Assembly: GCA_023399055.1 (NCBI GenBank)
Contig: JAEWQV010000014.1
Span: 310,001 to 374,000, forward strand
DNA from: Bacillota bacterium
GTDB lineage: Bacteria > Bacillota > Clostridia > Lachnospirales > Lachnospiraceae
Length of the DNA stretch: 64,000 bases
Direction: 5' to 3'
Positions 46,364 to 54,429 of the stretch are shown here, piece after piece. Below the pieces are notes generated by a model. The model worked only from the letters and a program-made list of their open reading frames with translations, had not been told where the DNA came from and did no database searches. Made by a program: the position numbers and the translations under genes. Within the stretch, counting starts at the first letter, position 1; each line of letters opens with the position of its first letter.

Positions 46364-46407
46364 TATGTCAATTTCTAATTGACATATGTAAATATTTGTT
46401 CTATAAT
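46364..46407 (+). promoter_or_regulatory. Strong promoter with palindromic operator
   Basis: TTGACA 46379-46384, 17-bp spacer, TATAAT 46402-46407, all consensus. A perfect palindrome TATGTCAAT-N5-ATTGACATA (46364-46386) covers the -35 box, a likely repressor or activator site. It drives the RidA pseudogene and the VOC gene behind it. Confidence 0.8.
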
Positions 46408-46448
46408 TAATAAACGTACATATGTTCTGTAATTGAGGAGGAAATATT

Positions 46449-46641
46449 ATGAATGATATTAAGAGGCACAATATTAATCAGGACTATGCTTGGTCAGAGA
46501 TGGTAGAAGCAGGTAATTTTGTTTTTTTGAACTTTTGTGTTGGAAATGTGGGACAATCCTACAATACAAACCGAATTTGCACATAATGGTGGACCAGAGG
46601 GGTTACATATTCAGATAGATGCAATCGCATATAAAAAATAG
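46449..46641 (+). pseudogene. RidA/YjgF family pseudogene with internal deletion
   Basis: ATG 46449 after GAGGAGG. Frame 1 reads the family N-terminus (SEMVEAGNFVFLNFCVGNVGQS) and then stops at TAA 46584-ish after a few unrelated residues. The next frame reads the family C-terminus PTIQTEFAHNGGPEGL and IQIDAIAYKK to TAG 46639. The middle third (about 65 residues) is missing and the two ends are out of frame. RidA proteins deaminate reactive enamines; this copy cannot make one. The strong promoter upstream is intact. Confidence 0.85.
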
Positions 46642-46655
46642 GAGATATTTGCCTT

Positions 46656-47081
46656 ATGGATGATGAATTGAAAATCAAAATGTATTCATTTACAATGGAT
46701 TGTATAGATCCACATGAATTAGCAAAATTTTATGCAGCGTTGCTCAAGTGGGAATTTATGCTCATGGATGAAGATTGGGCATGTGTATACGCTCCAGGAA
46801 CCAATCAGGGAACATATCCTGGTCTATTATTTCAACGAAATCCTGAGTATAAACCACCTGTGTGGCCGGATGAACCTGAAGCTCAACAGCAAATGGCACA
46901 TATAGACTTCGCCGTTAATGATTTAGAAAATGCAGTTCAATATGCATTACATTGTGGAGCAGTTAGCGCTGAGGAGCAATTTTCTAATAATTGGAGAGTT
47001 ATGTTTGACCCCGCCGGACACCCTTTCTGCTTGTGCCAAATGAAATCAATTATCGAAAGTACTCATTTTGCGTTATTATAG
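46656..47081 (+). CDS. VOC-family protein
   Basis: 141 aa. Glyoxalase-like beta-alpha-beta modules: YSFTMDCIDPHELAKFYAALLKWEFMLMDEDWACVYAPG ... QMAHIDFAVNDLENAVQYALHCGAVSAEEQFSNNWRVMFDPAGHPFCLCQ, with the AHIDF, ... DPAGHPFCL signature of the lactoylglutathione-lyase-like group. Located 14 bp after the RidA remnant and on its transcript. Function unknown. A terminator follows at 47146. Confidence 0.87.
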   Translation: MDDELKIKMYSFTMDCIDPHELAKFYAALLKWEFMLMDEDWACVYAPGTNQGTYPGLLFQRNPEYKPPVWPDEPEAQQQMAHIDFAVNDLENAVQYALHCGAVSAEEQFSNNWRVMFDPAGHPFCLCQMKSIIESTHFALL

Positions 47082-47145
47082 TAAGTACAATGTAGTCCCA
47101 ACGATATGAGGACTAAAAAGTAAGAATTATAGCTATTTACTTATT

Positions 47146-47180
47146 GCACGGCAAACATACTTGGTTTTCCGTGTATTTTT
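47146..47180 (+). terminator. Terminator before the MerR gene
   Basis: CACGG / CCGTG hairpin with a longer imperfect stem, then TATTTTTAT. Confidence 0.65.
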
Positions 47181-47206
47181 ATAATAACAGCTTTTATATT
47201 TTTCTC

Positions 47207-47237
47207 TTGACTTTAACGTCGCGTCAACTTGTATATT
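47207..47237 (+). promoter_or_regulatory. MerR-type promoter with 19-bp spacer
   Basis: TTGACT 47207-47212, exactly 19-bp spacer, TATATT 47232-47237. The spacer holds an imperfect dyad TTTAACG-TCG-CGTCAAC. Over-long spacers with a central dyad are the hallmark of MerR-activated promoters; the gene it drives is itself a MerR regulator. Confidence 0.85.
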
Positions 47238-47260
47238 AATACTCGGAAGGAGGGATAGTC

Positions 47261-48262
47261 ATCGAACTGCAAACTATCAGTCAAGTATCAAAGTACTTTT
47301 CAATCTCAACCCGTACACTTAGGTATTACGAGCAAATCGGGTTGATTATTCCTACAAAAAAGGAAGATTCTACATACCGCGCTTACGATACCGAAGCCAT
47401 CACTCGTCTGCGTCAGATTATTGTTCTACGTAAACTGCGAATACCGCTTAAACAGATTGCAGAGGTTCTGCAAAGTACGGATGCGCGCATTGCAATAGAA
47501 GCCTTTGAGCGAAACCTCGCGGATATTGAGGACGAAATCACCGCACTCTCTACCATTCGCAGTGTCATCAAATCCTTTATATCACATTTAAACCTTGGAA
47601 GCGCGATGTTCGCATTACCAGATGATGAAGGCTTATTAGAAATTGTGGATTCATTGACTGTCTCTAAAATTAATTTTAAGGAGGAAAAGTCAATGGAAGA
47701 ATTGAACAAAGCAAATGAAAGTTTAAACAAAATGGAGGACAAAGATGTGCGGATTATTTACCTCCCGCCCATGACGGTGGCTGCTGCATACGCATCTGGA
47801 GAAGGCTGTGAAGGTAAATCGAGTGACATGATATCGCAATTTGTAAACGAAAGTGGGTTGCTAAAAATTAAACCCGATGCCCGATGTTTTGGTTTTGACT
47901 GCTCAAAGGAGGCAGCAGTACTCGGAGAACCATCGCATGTATATGAGGCATGGGTTTCCGTCCCAGACGACATGGAGATACCTGCACCTTTAATAAAACG
48001 AACGTTTGACGGCGGGTTATATGCCGCACATGTGTTGAGAGCTTGGGACTTTCAAGACTGGCGTTTATTAAGAGAATGGGTAAATGCAAGTGATAAATAT
48101 GATAATGATTTTAATTCCCCACGCTGGATATCGGAGGAAACGGTTGCGGGACAAGGCTTTGAAGAAACATTGAATTTTTATAATTTCATTAAAAAAGGAA
48201 GTAAAATGGAAGATTTACAGCTTGATTTATTGTTTCCGATTAAGGAGAAGGTGAATGGATGA
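47261..48262 (+). CDS. MerR-family regulator with GyrI-like ligand domain; ATC start
   Basis: 333 aa. The MerR winged helix begins IELQTISQVSKYFSISTRTLRYYEQIGLI, exactly where homologues have Met-Glu-Leu. The first codon is ATC at 47261, placed 7 nt after AAGGAGG. No ATG, GTG or TTG lies upstream in frame; the next start (TTG 47342) would remove the DNA-recognition helix. After the coiled coil (about 75-125) comes a GyrI-like/AraC-effector domain (about 145-330: IIYLPPMTVAAAYASGEG ...), as in BmrR-type multidrug or macrolide sensors. Probably autoregulated from its 19-bp-spacer promoter. Ends overlapping the next gene by 8 bp. Confidence 0.85.
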   Translation: MELQTISQVSKYFSISTRTLRYYEQIGLIIPTKKEDSTYRAYDTEAITRLRQIIVLRKLRIPLKQIAEVLQSTDARIAIEAFERNLADIEDEITALSTIRSVIKSFISHLNLGSAMFALPDDEGLLEIVDSLTVSKINFKEEKSMEELNKANESLNKMEDKDVRIIYLPPMTVAAAYASGEGCEGKSSDMISQFVNESGLLKIKPDARCFGFDCSKEAAVLGEPSHVYEAWVSVPDDMEIPAPLIKRTFDGGLYAAHVLRAWDFQDWRLLREWVNASDKYDNDFNSPRWISEETVAGQGFEETLNFYNFIKKGSKMEDLQLDLLFPIKEKVNG

Positions 48263-48872
48263 TTATAAAATTGGTTCTTTAATATCATTTGGTGATTACA
48301 ACTGGCGTATACTTGACATACATAATAATGAGGCATTGGTTATAACTGAAGAAATAATTGATCAACGTTCTTACCATGAGGCTTATAAAGATATAACATG
48401 GGCAGACTGCTCACTAAGAAAATATCTTAACGGTGAGTTCTATGACAATTTCAACGCAACTGAAAAGTCAAGAATAATTCCGGTGTTAAATAAAAATCTT
48501 GATAATCAGTGGTATGGTTCAAAGGGCGGAGAAGACACCAGGGATAGTATATTTTTATTAAGCCTTGAGGAAGTGTGTAAATATTTCGGTGACAGCCTTT
48601 CGAAACTACATAACCGTGGAAAAAATCAAAGATATTGGTTTGAAAGAAAAGATGAAAATAACAGTAAGCGTTTAGCGAGACTTCAAGGTAAAGAATGGTG
48701 TTGGTGGTGGTGGCTTCGGTCACCCGGCCGCGTTAATGTAAAAGCCGTGTACATTTTCGGGACTGACGGTAATATAGGTATTCAAGGCAACAACATCTTG
48801 ATAGGTAACCTCAGTGATGGAAAATGTACAGGAGGTGTCCGCCCTGCTTTGTGGTTGAGGCTGGAAGTGTAA
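48255..48872 (+). CDS. DUF6273 domain protein A
   Basis: 205 aa, start overlaps the MerR gene by 8 bp, so it is co-translated. Single DUF6273-type domain: IGSLISFGDYNWRILDI, a middle ADCSLRKYLNGEFYDNF, WWWWLRSPGR, and the end GGVRPALWLRLEV. No signal peptide or membrane helix. DUF6273 is abundant in Lachnospiraceae and unknown in function. A paralogue (protein B) is encoded 1.3 kb downstream. As the second gene of a MerR operon it may be the effector of that regulator (inference). Confidence 0.8.
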   Translation: MDDYKIGSLISFGDYNWRILDIHNNEALVITEEIIDQRSYHEAYKDITWADCSLRKYLNGEFYDNFNATEKSRIIPVLNKNLDNQWYGSKGGEDTRDSIFLLSLEEVCKYFGDSLSKLHNRGKNQRYWFERKDENNSKRLARLQGKEWCWWWWLRSPGRVNVKAVYIFGTDGNIGIQGNNILIGNLSDGKCTGGVRPALWLRLEV

Positions 48873-48997
48873 TGTTGAGATTTATTTCATATAGTACGAC
48901 TATAATTCAATATATTTTATAGGTGACAATATCATTAACCTCGAACGCTGCCGGTTTTGATTTAGTATACTATAATAATTAAATTGAGGAGTTTTTC

Positions 48998-50095
48998 ATG
49001 CGAAATACTATAAGTGATATGGCGAGATATATAAAAAATATAATTCCACCAAATATACCAGAAACATATACTATCAAAGCTTCGTTTATTCACATTTCAG
49101 GGGAAGAAAATATAAGAAGCGGTATTCTTGCATTCAGGAATTTTCTCTATTTAATCTGTGACCGTTTAATAGCTGATGGTAGTGTATATGACAAACCGAT
49201 AAAGAACTCCCAGAATAATGTATCTCATCCAAGTTTACCGGTAAGCTTTCCATTCCTAAACAATGTTAAAAGCATATTATTCAATATAGGATATCATGGA
49301 GAACTCTTGGAAAACGATGGGGTAATTTTGCTTGACGACCTGAAATTACTCACCTCTGTTATAGGTGTGGATGGTGGACAGATGAAAGCGAAAATCTCTG
49401 TTCCGAAACTACTTGAAGCCTTGGAATTTCTGACTATCTGCGGTATTTGTTTTAATGGCATCGACATAGACGATCAAACATTAGATATAACAAAAGGCAC
49501 ATCAATAGAAATTGCATATCCAGATAATCCTGTTATGCTGATTGGGTTGAAGGTTATGGCGATTGCTCAAAAAGACCTGTACGCCAAGGGGAATCATGAT
49601 ATTTTCTTGCGGTGTGATTATAGGGTTTTGAAAGAGGATGATACAGAAGTCATCTCTATCTTGAGAGATTTTGTTGCTCCGTTGCCTGTCGTGGTACAAG
49701 ATTTCGCTCTGAAACTACATCAGCGTTATCTGGAAGCGGGATTGACGTGTATCGTGGAAGTATTCTATCTTGGCATTCGGTTTATCTATTCACATAAAAA
49801 TAAAGAAATATGGACGTTTTCAGCAGCACATGAATCTGGTTACCGTATCCTTATTAAGGCACAAAACACTCATAGATATCCGGAGGTTATTGAAACATTA
49901 CCGGTGGATTTAAAGAAAATAATTTCCCGAGGTTATGGATGTAACAAGAAATTATTCGGAGAACTCTGCCAAAAAGGATGTCACGGATTTAGCTTTCCTC
50001 TAGACGATTCAATAATTGATATAAGCCAAGAGATTGAAGTATGGCTTGATAAAGAAGTTTCATGCTTACTAAGAAGAAAGCATTTGAGTAATTAA
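48998..50095 (+). CDS. Unknown protein between two DUF6273 genes
   Basis: 365 aa, no signal peptide or clear membrane helix. I do not recognise a domain. Hydrophobic motifs alternate with charged ones throughout; the C-terminal part has conserved-looking Cys/Gly (RGYGCNKKLFGELCQKGCHGF) and ends in a basic RRKHLSN. GAGGAGT site before ATG 48998, 125 bp after DUF6273 A and 53 bp before DUF6273 B. The context says it works with or is regulated together with the DUF6273 pair; nothing more can be claimed. Confidence 0.7.
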   Translation: MRNTISDMARYIKNIIPPNIPETYTIKASFIHISGEENIRSGILAFRNFLYLICDRLIADGSVYDKPIKNSQNNVSHPSLPVSFPFLNNVKSILFNIGYHGELLENDGVILLDDLKLLTSVIGVDGGQMKAKISVPKLLEALEFLTICGICFNGIDIDDQTLDITKGTSIEIAYPDNPVMLIGLKVMAIAQKDLYAKGNHDIFLRCDYRVLKEDDTEVISILRDFVAPLPVVVQDFALKLHQRYLEAGLTCIVEVFYLGIRFIYSHKNKEIWTFSAAHESGYRILIKAQNTHRYPEVIETLPVDLKKIISRGYGCNKKLFGELCQKGCHGFSFPLDDSIIDISQEIEVWLDKEVSCLLRRKHLSN

Positions 50096-50148
50096 TAGAC
50101 TAGAGTGAAGACTTACTGTAACGAAAAGTAATGCTACAGGGAGGTAAA

Positions 50149-50757
50149 ATGCAAGTAGGAGATGAAATAGTGTTTGGTTTATACGAATGGCAAATACTAG
50201 ACATTCAAAATGACAAAGCTTTGATTATAACGAAAGATATTATAGAACAACGCCCCTACCATAATGCTTGTAAAGATACGACATGGGCTGACTGTGCATT
50301 AAGAAAATATCTTAACGGTGATTTCTATAATAAATTCACTGTAAATGATAGAGCAAGAATAATTCCGGTAACGAATTATAATCATGATAATCCGTGGTAT
50401 GGCTCAATTGGCGGTGAAGATACCCAAGACAATATTTTTCTATTGGATATCGAAGAGGTAATATGCAAATATTTTGGTGATAGTAGTGCAAATCTACAAA
50501 ATAGAAGCGCGAAGCAAAAATATTGGTTTCAAAAAAAAGACAAGAACAATGAGTCACGAATTGCTAGGTTTAAGGGTGGAATCTGGTGGTGGTGGCTTCG
50601 GTCGCCCGGTCGCTCTAACGTAAGAGGAGTATACATCCACGGGGATGGCAATTTAGGGATTCAAGGAAACAATATAGGGGGATATAACAGCAAAGGATTC
50701 CATTATTTAGGTGATAATAATGGCGGTGTTCGTCCTGCTTTGTGGCTGGAACTTTAA
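50149..50757 (+). CDS. DUF6273 domain protein B (paralogue of A)
   Basis: 202 aa from ATG 50149 (GGGAGG just upstream); an ATG at 50131 is in frame but has no ribosome site. Same layout as protein A: VGDEIVFGLYEWQILDI, TWADCALRKYLNGDFYNKF, WWWWLRSPGRSNV, and end GGVRPALWLEL. The two differ most in the loop just after WWWWLRSPGR and before GGVRPALW. Nucleotide similarity is highest around the WWWW block, which is locally GC-rich, suggesting a fairly recent tandem copy. Confidence 0.82.
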   Translation: MQVGDEIVFGLYEWQILDIQNDKALIITKDIIEQRPYHNACKDTTWADCALRKYLNGDFYNKFTVNDRARIIPVTNYNHDNPWYGSIGGEDTQDNIFLLDIEEVICKYFGDSSANLQNRSAKQKYWFQKKDKNNESRIARFKGGIWWWWLRSPGRSNVRGVYIHGDGNLGIQGNNIGGYNSKGFHYLGDNNGGVRPALWLEL

Positions 50758-50872
50758 AGCACATAATCATTATTGAGGACAATTTCATATATAGAATATA
50801 ATTTATAACACCTCCATTTAATGAAGCATAATACTGGAAGCAATAAGTTAAAGTTTGAATTCAAACCCCTTA

Positions 50873-50897
50873 AATGTAAGCGTTTAGTGGTTTTTGA
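50873..50897 (+). terminator. Weak terminator after DUF6273 B
   Basis: Imperfect AAACCcCttAAA / TTTagtGGTTT hairpin followed by TTTTTG, 115 bp after the stop codon. The rest of the 328-bp gap up to the cupin start holds no gene. Confidence 0.5.
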
Positions 50898-51085
50898 TTT
50901 AATCATAATAATAATGCCTTTACTGCTAAAATGACAATAGAATTGAAATATTATCCAATGAATGATATATTAGAAATATATACCTTATCTATTATTATTT
51001 GAAGAATTTGAATGAAGGAATTAGTTATTAAATGTCCAAATTAGGATATATTATGTTTAAGCTTAAAATTAAGGAGGACTTATCT

Positions 51086-51433
51086 ATGAATAAGTTTAAT
51101 TTCAATGATTATTTTCATGAGCCAGAAGGAAAAATAGCTAAGCGAATGCTTTTCAAAAGTGATAACGTAATTGCTTTTGTTCTAAACATTGCAAAAGCAG
51201 AAATACTTCCGGGACATACCCATTTAGAATCAACACTTTTTCTGCAGGTCATGGAGGGTACTGCCAAGGTTGTCACTGATGGAAAAGAAACCTCGCTGCA
51301 GTTGGGCGAGTTAATGCAGGTTGATGGGCAAGAAAGCTTACAAGTTATAAACACTGGTGAAAATGTCTTACGCCTTTTCGTAACAATCTCTCCAATGGGG
51401 TCAGAAGCCTTTGCAACAGATGCAAATGTCTAA
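51086..51433 (+). CDS. Cupin-domain protein
   Basis: 115 aa from ATG 51086 (AAGGAGG, 8-nt spacing); an ATG at 51032 lacks a ribosome site. Single conserved beta-barrel: AEILPGHTHLESTLFLQVMEGTAKVVTDGKETSLQLGELMQVDGQESLQVINTGENVLRLFVTISP. Metal ligands look reduced (G-H-T-H and a following E; no second-motif His), so enzymatic activity is uncertain. May be a sensor or storage-fold protein. Confidence 0.82.
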   Translation: MNKFNFNDYFHEPEGKIAKRMLFKSDNVIAFVLNIAKAEILPGHTHLESTLFLQVMEGTAKVVTDGKETSLQLGELMQVDGQESLQVINTGENVLRLFVTISPMGSEAFATDANV

Positions 51434-51611
51434 AACTTATCTTTATTTTTACTAGATGACACTTTTATACAACTTATTATAATTGATTGTGAAGTAATCC
51501 AGATCGTATAGCATGAAGTTCACATTATGTTTAAAGGGTGAAAGCTTGTAGTAAAAATGTACGATTAGATTACTTCAATCTTTTATATGTATAATAATTA
51601 AGGGAGCTTAT

Positions 51612-51789
51612 TTTATAAGTGGTGTTGTTCATCAATGGTATGAGAATAAGAGAAATGTAGATGAAATGATTCATTGGAATAAAAGTATCTTAAAAAATGG
51701 GAACAGTTAATCGTTAGCTATTTCCCGAAAGAAGCAAAATTCTTGATATTAGATGCGGAATGGGAAGAGAGGCATTTGCAATCACTTAA
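51612..51789 (+). pseudogene. SAM-dependent methyltransferase remnant
   Basis: Three adjacent frames join into one methyltransferase N-terminus: VVHQWYENKRNVDEMIHW, then KKWEQLIVSYFPKEA, then KILDIRCGMGREAFAIT (motif I, SAM-binding). The two frame changes each fall in an A-run and are explained by single-base losses. The reading ends at TAA 51787-51789, so at least two thirds of a normal methyltransferase is gone. Confidence 0.7.
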
Positions 51790-51866
51790 ATATATTGAAT
51801 AGTAACTTCTTGTAATTTATACAATAGGTTGCGCATTGCTTATATAATTGGGAAGGTAAAATAACT

Positions 51867-52700
51867 ATGAGATTAGAAAGAGTTATGACTAAAAATGCTA
51901 CGTACCAAAAGTTTGAGGTTTTAAAAAGTAACCGAAATAAACGTTATAAATATAAAGAATTTCTTGTAGAAGGGGTACGCAATATTAATGAAGCAGTAAT
52001 AAAGGGATGGAATATAAAATCTTTTCTATATGTCAATGAGAATAATCTATCAGACTGGGCAAAAGGAATAATTGATAGGACACCTACTGAGATTAACTTT
52101 ATTCTTACTGAATTACTAATGAAAGAACTTAGCGGCAAAGAAGATACGTCAGAGATTATGGCTATCATTGGTATGCGTGCGGATAATTTGGATGCTTTAG
52201 TATTATCAAATAATCCAGTAATTGCATTATTTGACAGACCTTCGAATAAAGGTAATCTTGGAACAATCATTCGTTCTTGTGATGCACTGGGGGTGGAGTG
52301 TCTTATAATAACTGGACATGCTGTTGATTTATACGATATGGATGTAGTGGTTTCATCTATGGGTTCATTTTTTAACATGCAGATTGTCAGAGTTCCTGAA
52401 ACTCAAAAAGTTTTGGATTTTTTAGTAGGTATGAAAAGGAAATATCCAACTTTTAAGACAATAGGAACCACCGCCCATAAAGAACACGCTCTATATGATT
52501 TAGATTTGTCCGGTCCTGTATTATTCATGATAGGTAATGAAACAGAGGGCTTGTGTAATGCATTTAAGGACTGTTGTGACGTTTTAGCCACCATTCCAAT
52601 GGCGGAAACTTCATATGCTACCTCCTTTAATGTTGGATGCGCTGCGACAGTAATGTTTTACGAGGCTTCAAGGCAAAGGCATCTTTATTATGGAGAATAA
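51867..52700 (+). CDS. SpoU/TrmH-family RNA 2'-O-methyltransferase
   Basis: 277 aa. N-terminal substrate-binding domain (about 10-85: KFEVLKSNRNKRYKYKEFLVEGVRNINEAV), then a SPOUT knot domain with all three motifs: NKGNLGTIIRSCDALG, GNETEGL and IPMAETSYATSFNVGCAATVMFYEASRQR. Methylates ribose in 23S rRNA or tRNA; target unknown, and antibiotic-resistance methylases (TsnR type) belong to the same family. Followed by a small AT hairpin. Confidence 0.88.
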   Translation: MRLERVMTKNATYQKFEVLKSNRNKRYKYKEFLVEGVRNINEAVIKGWNIKSFLYVNENNLSDWAKGIIDRTPTEINFILTELLMKELSGKEDTSEIMAIIGMRADNLDALVLSNNPVIALFDRPSNKGNLGTIIRSCDALGVECLIITGHAVDLYDMDVVVSSMGSFFNMQIVRVPETQKVLDFLVGMKRKYPTFKTIGTTAHKEHALYDLDLSGPVLFMIGNETEGLCNAFKDCCDVLATIPMAETSYATSFNVGCAATVMFYEASRQRHLYYGE

Positions 52701-53009
52701 AAAATAATTGAATACATAATTATTTCTTCAAGTTAAGTTAGATGTTGCGGGATAATATTGAATAAAATGGAATAGACGGAGATTTACTTCGCAGAAGACC
52801 AGAGACTTATTTCATAAAACATTATAAAATTTGTAACCAGATATGAGTAAAAGTGCTGCAAACGAAGAATTATGTCATAATTTATTGACATAGAAGTTCG
52901 TCCAAGTCGTAACATTGACATAAATTGCGCCTAAGACGTAAATCAACGATAGTAAAGTCCAAATATCAAAACAGTGATTAACATCCCTCACATAATTTAG
53001 GTATAGAGA
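52701..53009 (+). other. Gap with palindromic site resembling 46364
   Basis: 309 bp without a gene. It contains TATGTCA-N8-TGACATA (52871-52892), the same half-sites as the operator at 46364, and another TTGACATA near 52915. An AATAATT/AATTATT hairpin lies just after the SpoU gene. Confidence 0.45.
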
Positions 53010-53048
53010 ACAGGAAATCCTAGCTTTTCGCTTCGGTTTTCTGTTTTT
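53010..53048 (+). terminator. Terminator without an obvious gene before it
   Basis: ACAGgAAA / TTTTCTGT stem with a T-run, 310 bp after the SpoU stop. It may end the SpoU transcript or an unrecognised short RNA. Confidence 0.6.
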
Positions 53049-53142
53049 TTATCTAATAAAATAATTTCCATTTTAAATATTTTACGGTTGCAATATGCAA
53101 CAGTTGTATGTTAGAATTTGAATCAAATAGGAGGTGAAGACA

Positions 53143-53583
53143 ATGATTGACCAAGGAAGTGGAACACTTAGAGAATTAATTCGTGTTCTTGTAAGAAACT
53201 TAGGTATGTTAGAGAAATCTGATGCATCATGTTGTGGTGTCACTATTACGCAGTGCCATGCAATTGTTGAAATAGGGAGGAAAGGGAAGATTTCTTTAAT
53301 TGATCTTGCTGATTTATTAGATGTAGATAAAAGCTCTATGAGCCGTACTGTTAATAATCTTGTAGAGACCGGATTAGCAATCAGAGATTTGGATATAGAG
53401 AATCGACGTTTTGTAGTTATTCAACTAACGGATGCTGGTAAAAATGTATTTAAAAGTATTGAGAACAGTATGGATAACTATTATAAGGATATCTTTAGTT
53501 CAATACAGGAAGATAAGCGAGAGCAGGTGCTAGAAAGTTTAGCGCTTTTAACTAATGCTGCAAAAAATAATAAGTGTTGTTAA
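53143..53583 (+). CDS. MarR-family regulator
   Basis: 146 aa from ATG 53143 (AGGAGG, 8-nt spacing). Winged helix GVTITQCHAIVEIGRKGKISLIDLADLLDVDKSSMSRTVNNLVETGLAIRDLDIENRRFVVIQLTDAGKNVF. Cysteines near the N-terminus (C-C-G in ASCCGVTITQC) and at the C-terminal end (NNKCC) could sense thiol-reactive metalloids. First gene of an arsM-arsN unit, so an arsenic-responsive role is likely; the classical ArsR regulators sit further on. Confidence 0.85.
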   Translation: MIDQGSGTLRELIRVLVRNLGMLEKSDASCCGVTITQCHAIVEIGRKGKISLIDLADLLDVDKSSMSRTVNNLVETGLAIRDLDIENRRFVVIQLTDAGKNVFKSIENSMDNYYKDIFSSIQEDKREQVLESLALLTNAAKNNKCC

Positions 53584-53608
53584 AGAATATGATAAGGAGA
53601 TACTAAGT

Positions 53609-54415
53609 ATGGCTAAAAGCATTCAGGAAGAAATAAAAACGTACTATGGTGGTATTGCAAAGCAAGTGACCGAAAAGTCAAAAGGAAGCTGCTGTTCTGG
53701 AGCCTGTAATTGTAGTAGTGATTCTGAATTATATTCGGCAGAGTATATTGCGGGACTGCCAGTAGAAGCAATTAACGCATCCCTTGGATGTGCCAATCCG
53801 ATAGCACTTGCTAACCTTCAGAAAGGAGAAACAGTATTGGATTTAGGAAGTGGTGGCGGTATAGATGTGTTGATTTCAGCTAGGTTTGTCGGAGATGCTG
53901 GAAAAGTTTACGGATTAGACATGACAGATGAGATGCTGGAGCTTGCTAACCACAATAAGGAAAAGAGCGGAGCTAAGAATGTCGAATTTATAAAAGGGTA
54001 CATAGAAAATATTCCATTACCAGGTGACGCAGTTGATGTAATCACATCAAACTGTGTAATAAACCTAACAGAGAGTAAGGAAATAGCACTGAAAGAAGCT
54101 TATCGGGTTCTAAAAAAAGGTGGACGCATAGCTATTGCAGATATTGTTGAATTGAAAAATGTTCCAGATGAAATCAGACAAAATGTACAGTTATGGGTTG
54201 GTTGTATCTCTGGAGCATTAAGTGTAAGTGAATATGAACGTATTTTAAAAGAAGTTGGCTTTACTGGTATTGAAATAACTCCTGTTAATGTTTACACAAA
54301 GGAAGTCATAAAAAGTTTAGCTGATGCAAAAAACCTTAATGATATATATACTAAACTAGATGAAAATGCTATGGATGGAGCATTTGCAGGAGCACACGTT
54401 AAAGCATATAAATAG
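53609..54415 (+). CDS. arsM: Arsenite S-adenosylmethionine methyltransferase
   Basis: 268 aa from ATG 53609 (AAGGAGA, 8-nt spacing). Methylates As(III) to mono-, di- and trimethyl species using SAM and thiols. Rossmann methyltransferase motif I ETVLDLGSGGGIDVL, GLDMTDEML, and the three conserved cysteines: C61 in LGCANP, C149 in SNCVINL, C199 in WVGCISGAL. An extra N-terminal cluster C28-C29...C33-x-C35 is present, as in many bacterial ArsM proteins. In the same unit as MarR and the acetyltransferase behind it. Confidence 0.94.
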   Translation: MAKSIQEEIKTYYGGIAKQVTEKSKGSCCSGACNCSSDSELYSAEYIAGLPVEAINASLGCANPIALANLQKGETVLDLGSGGGIDVLISARFVGDAGKVYGLDMTDEMLELANHNKEKSGAKNVEFIKGYIENIPLPGDAVDVITSNCVINLTESKEIALKEAYRVLKKGGRIAIADIVELKNVPDEIRQNVQLWVGCISGALSVSEYERILKEVGFTGIEITPVNVYTKEVIKSLADAKNLNDIYTKLDENAMDGAFAGAHVKAYK

Positions 54416-54429
54416 TGGGAGGATTACTT

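Noticed and set aside
47342..48262. TTG 47342 as the start of the MerR gene
   Set aside because: It would remove the DNA-binding helix-turn-helix and has no ribosome site; the frame upstream encodes the canonical MerR N-terminus.
48255..50757. Diversity-generating retroelement acting on the DUF6273 loops
   Set aside because: No reverse transcriptase or template repeat in the window; the loop differences are better explained by ordinary paralogue divergence.
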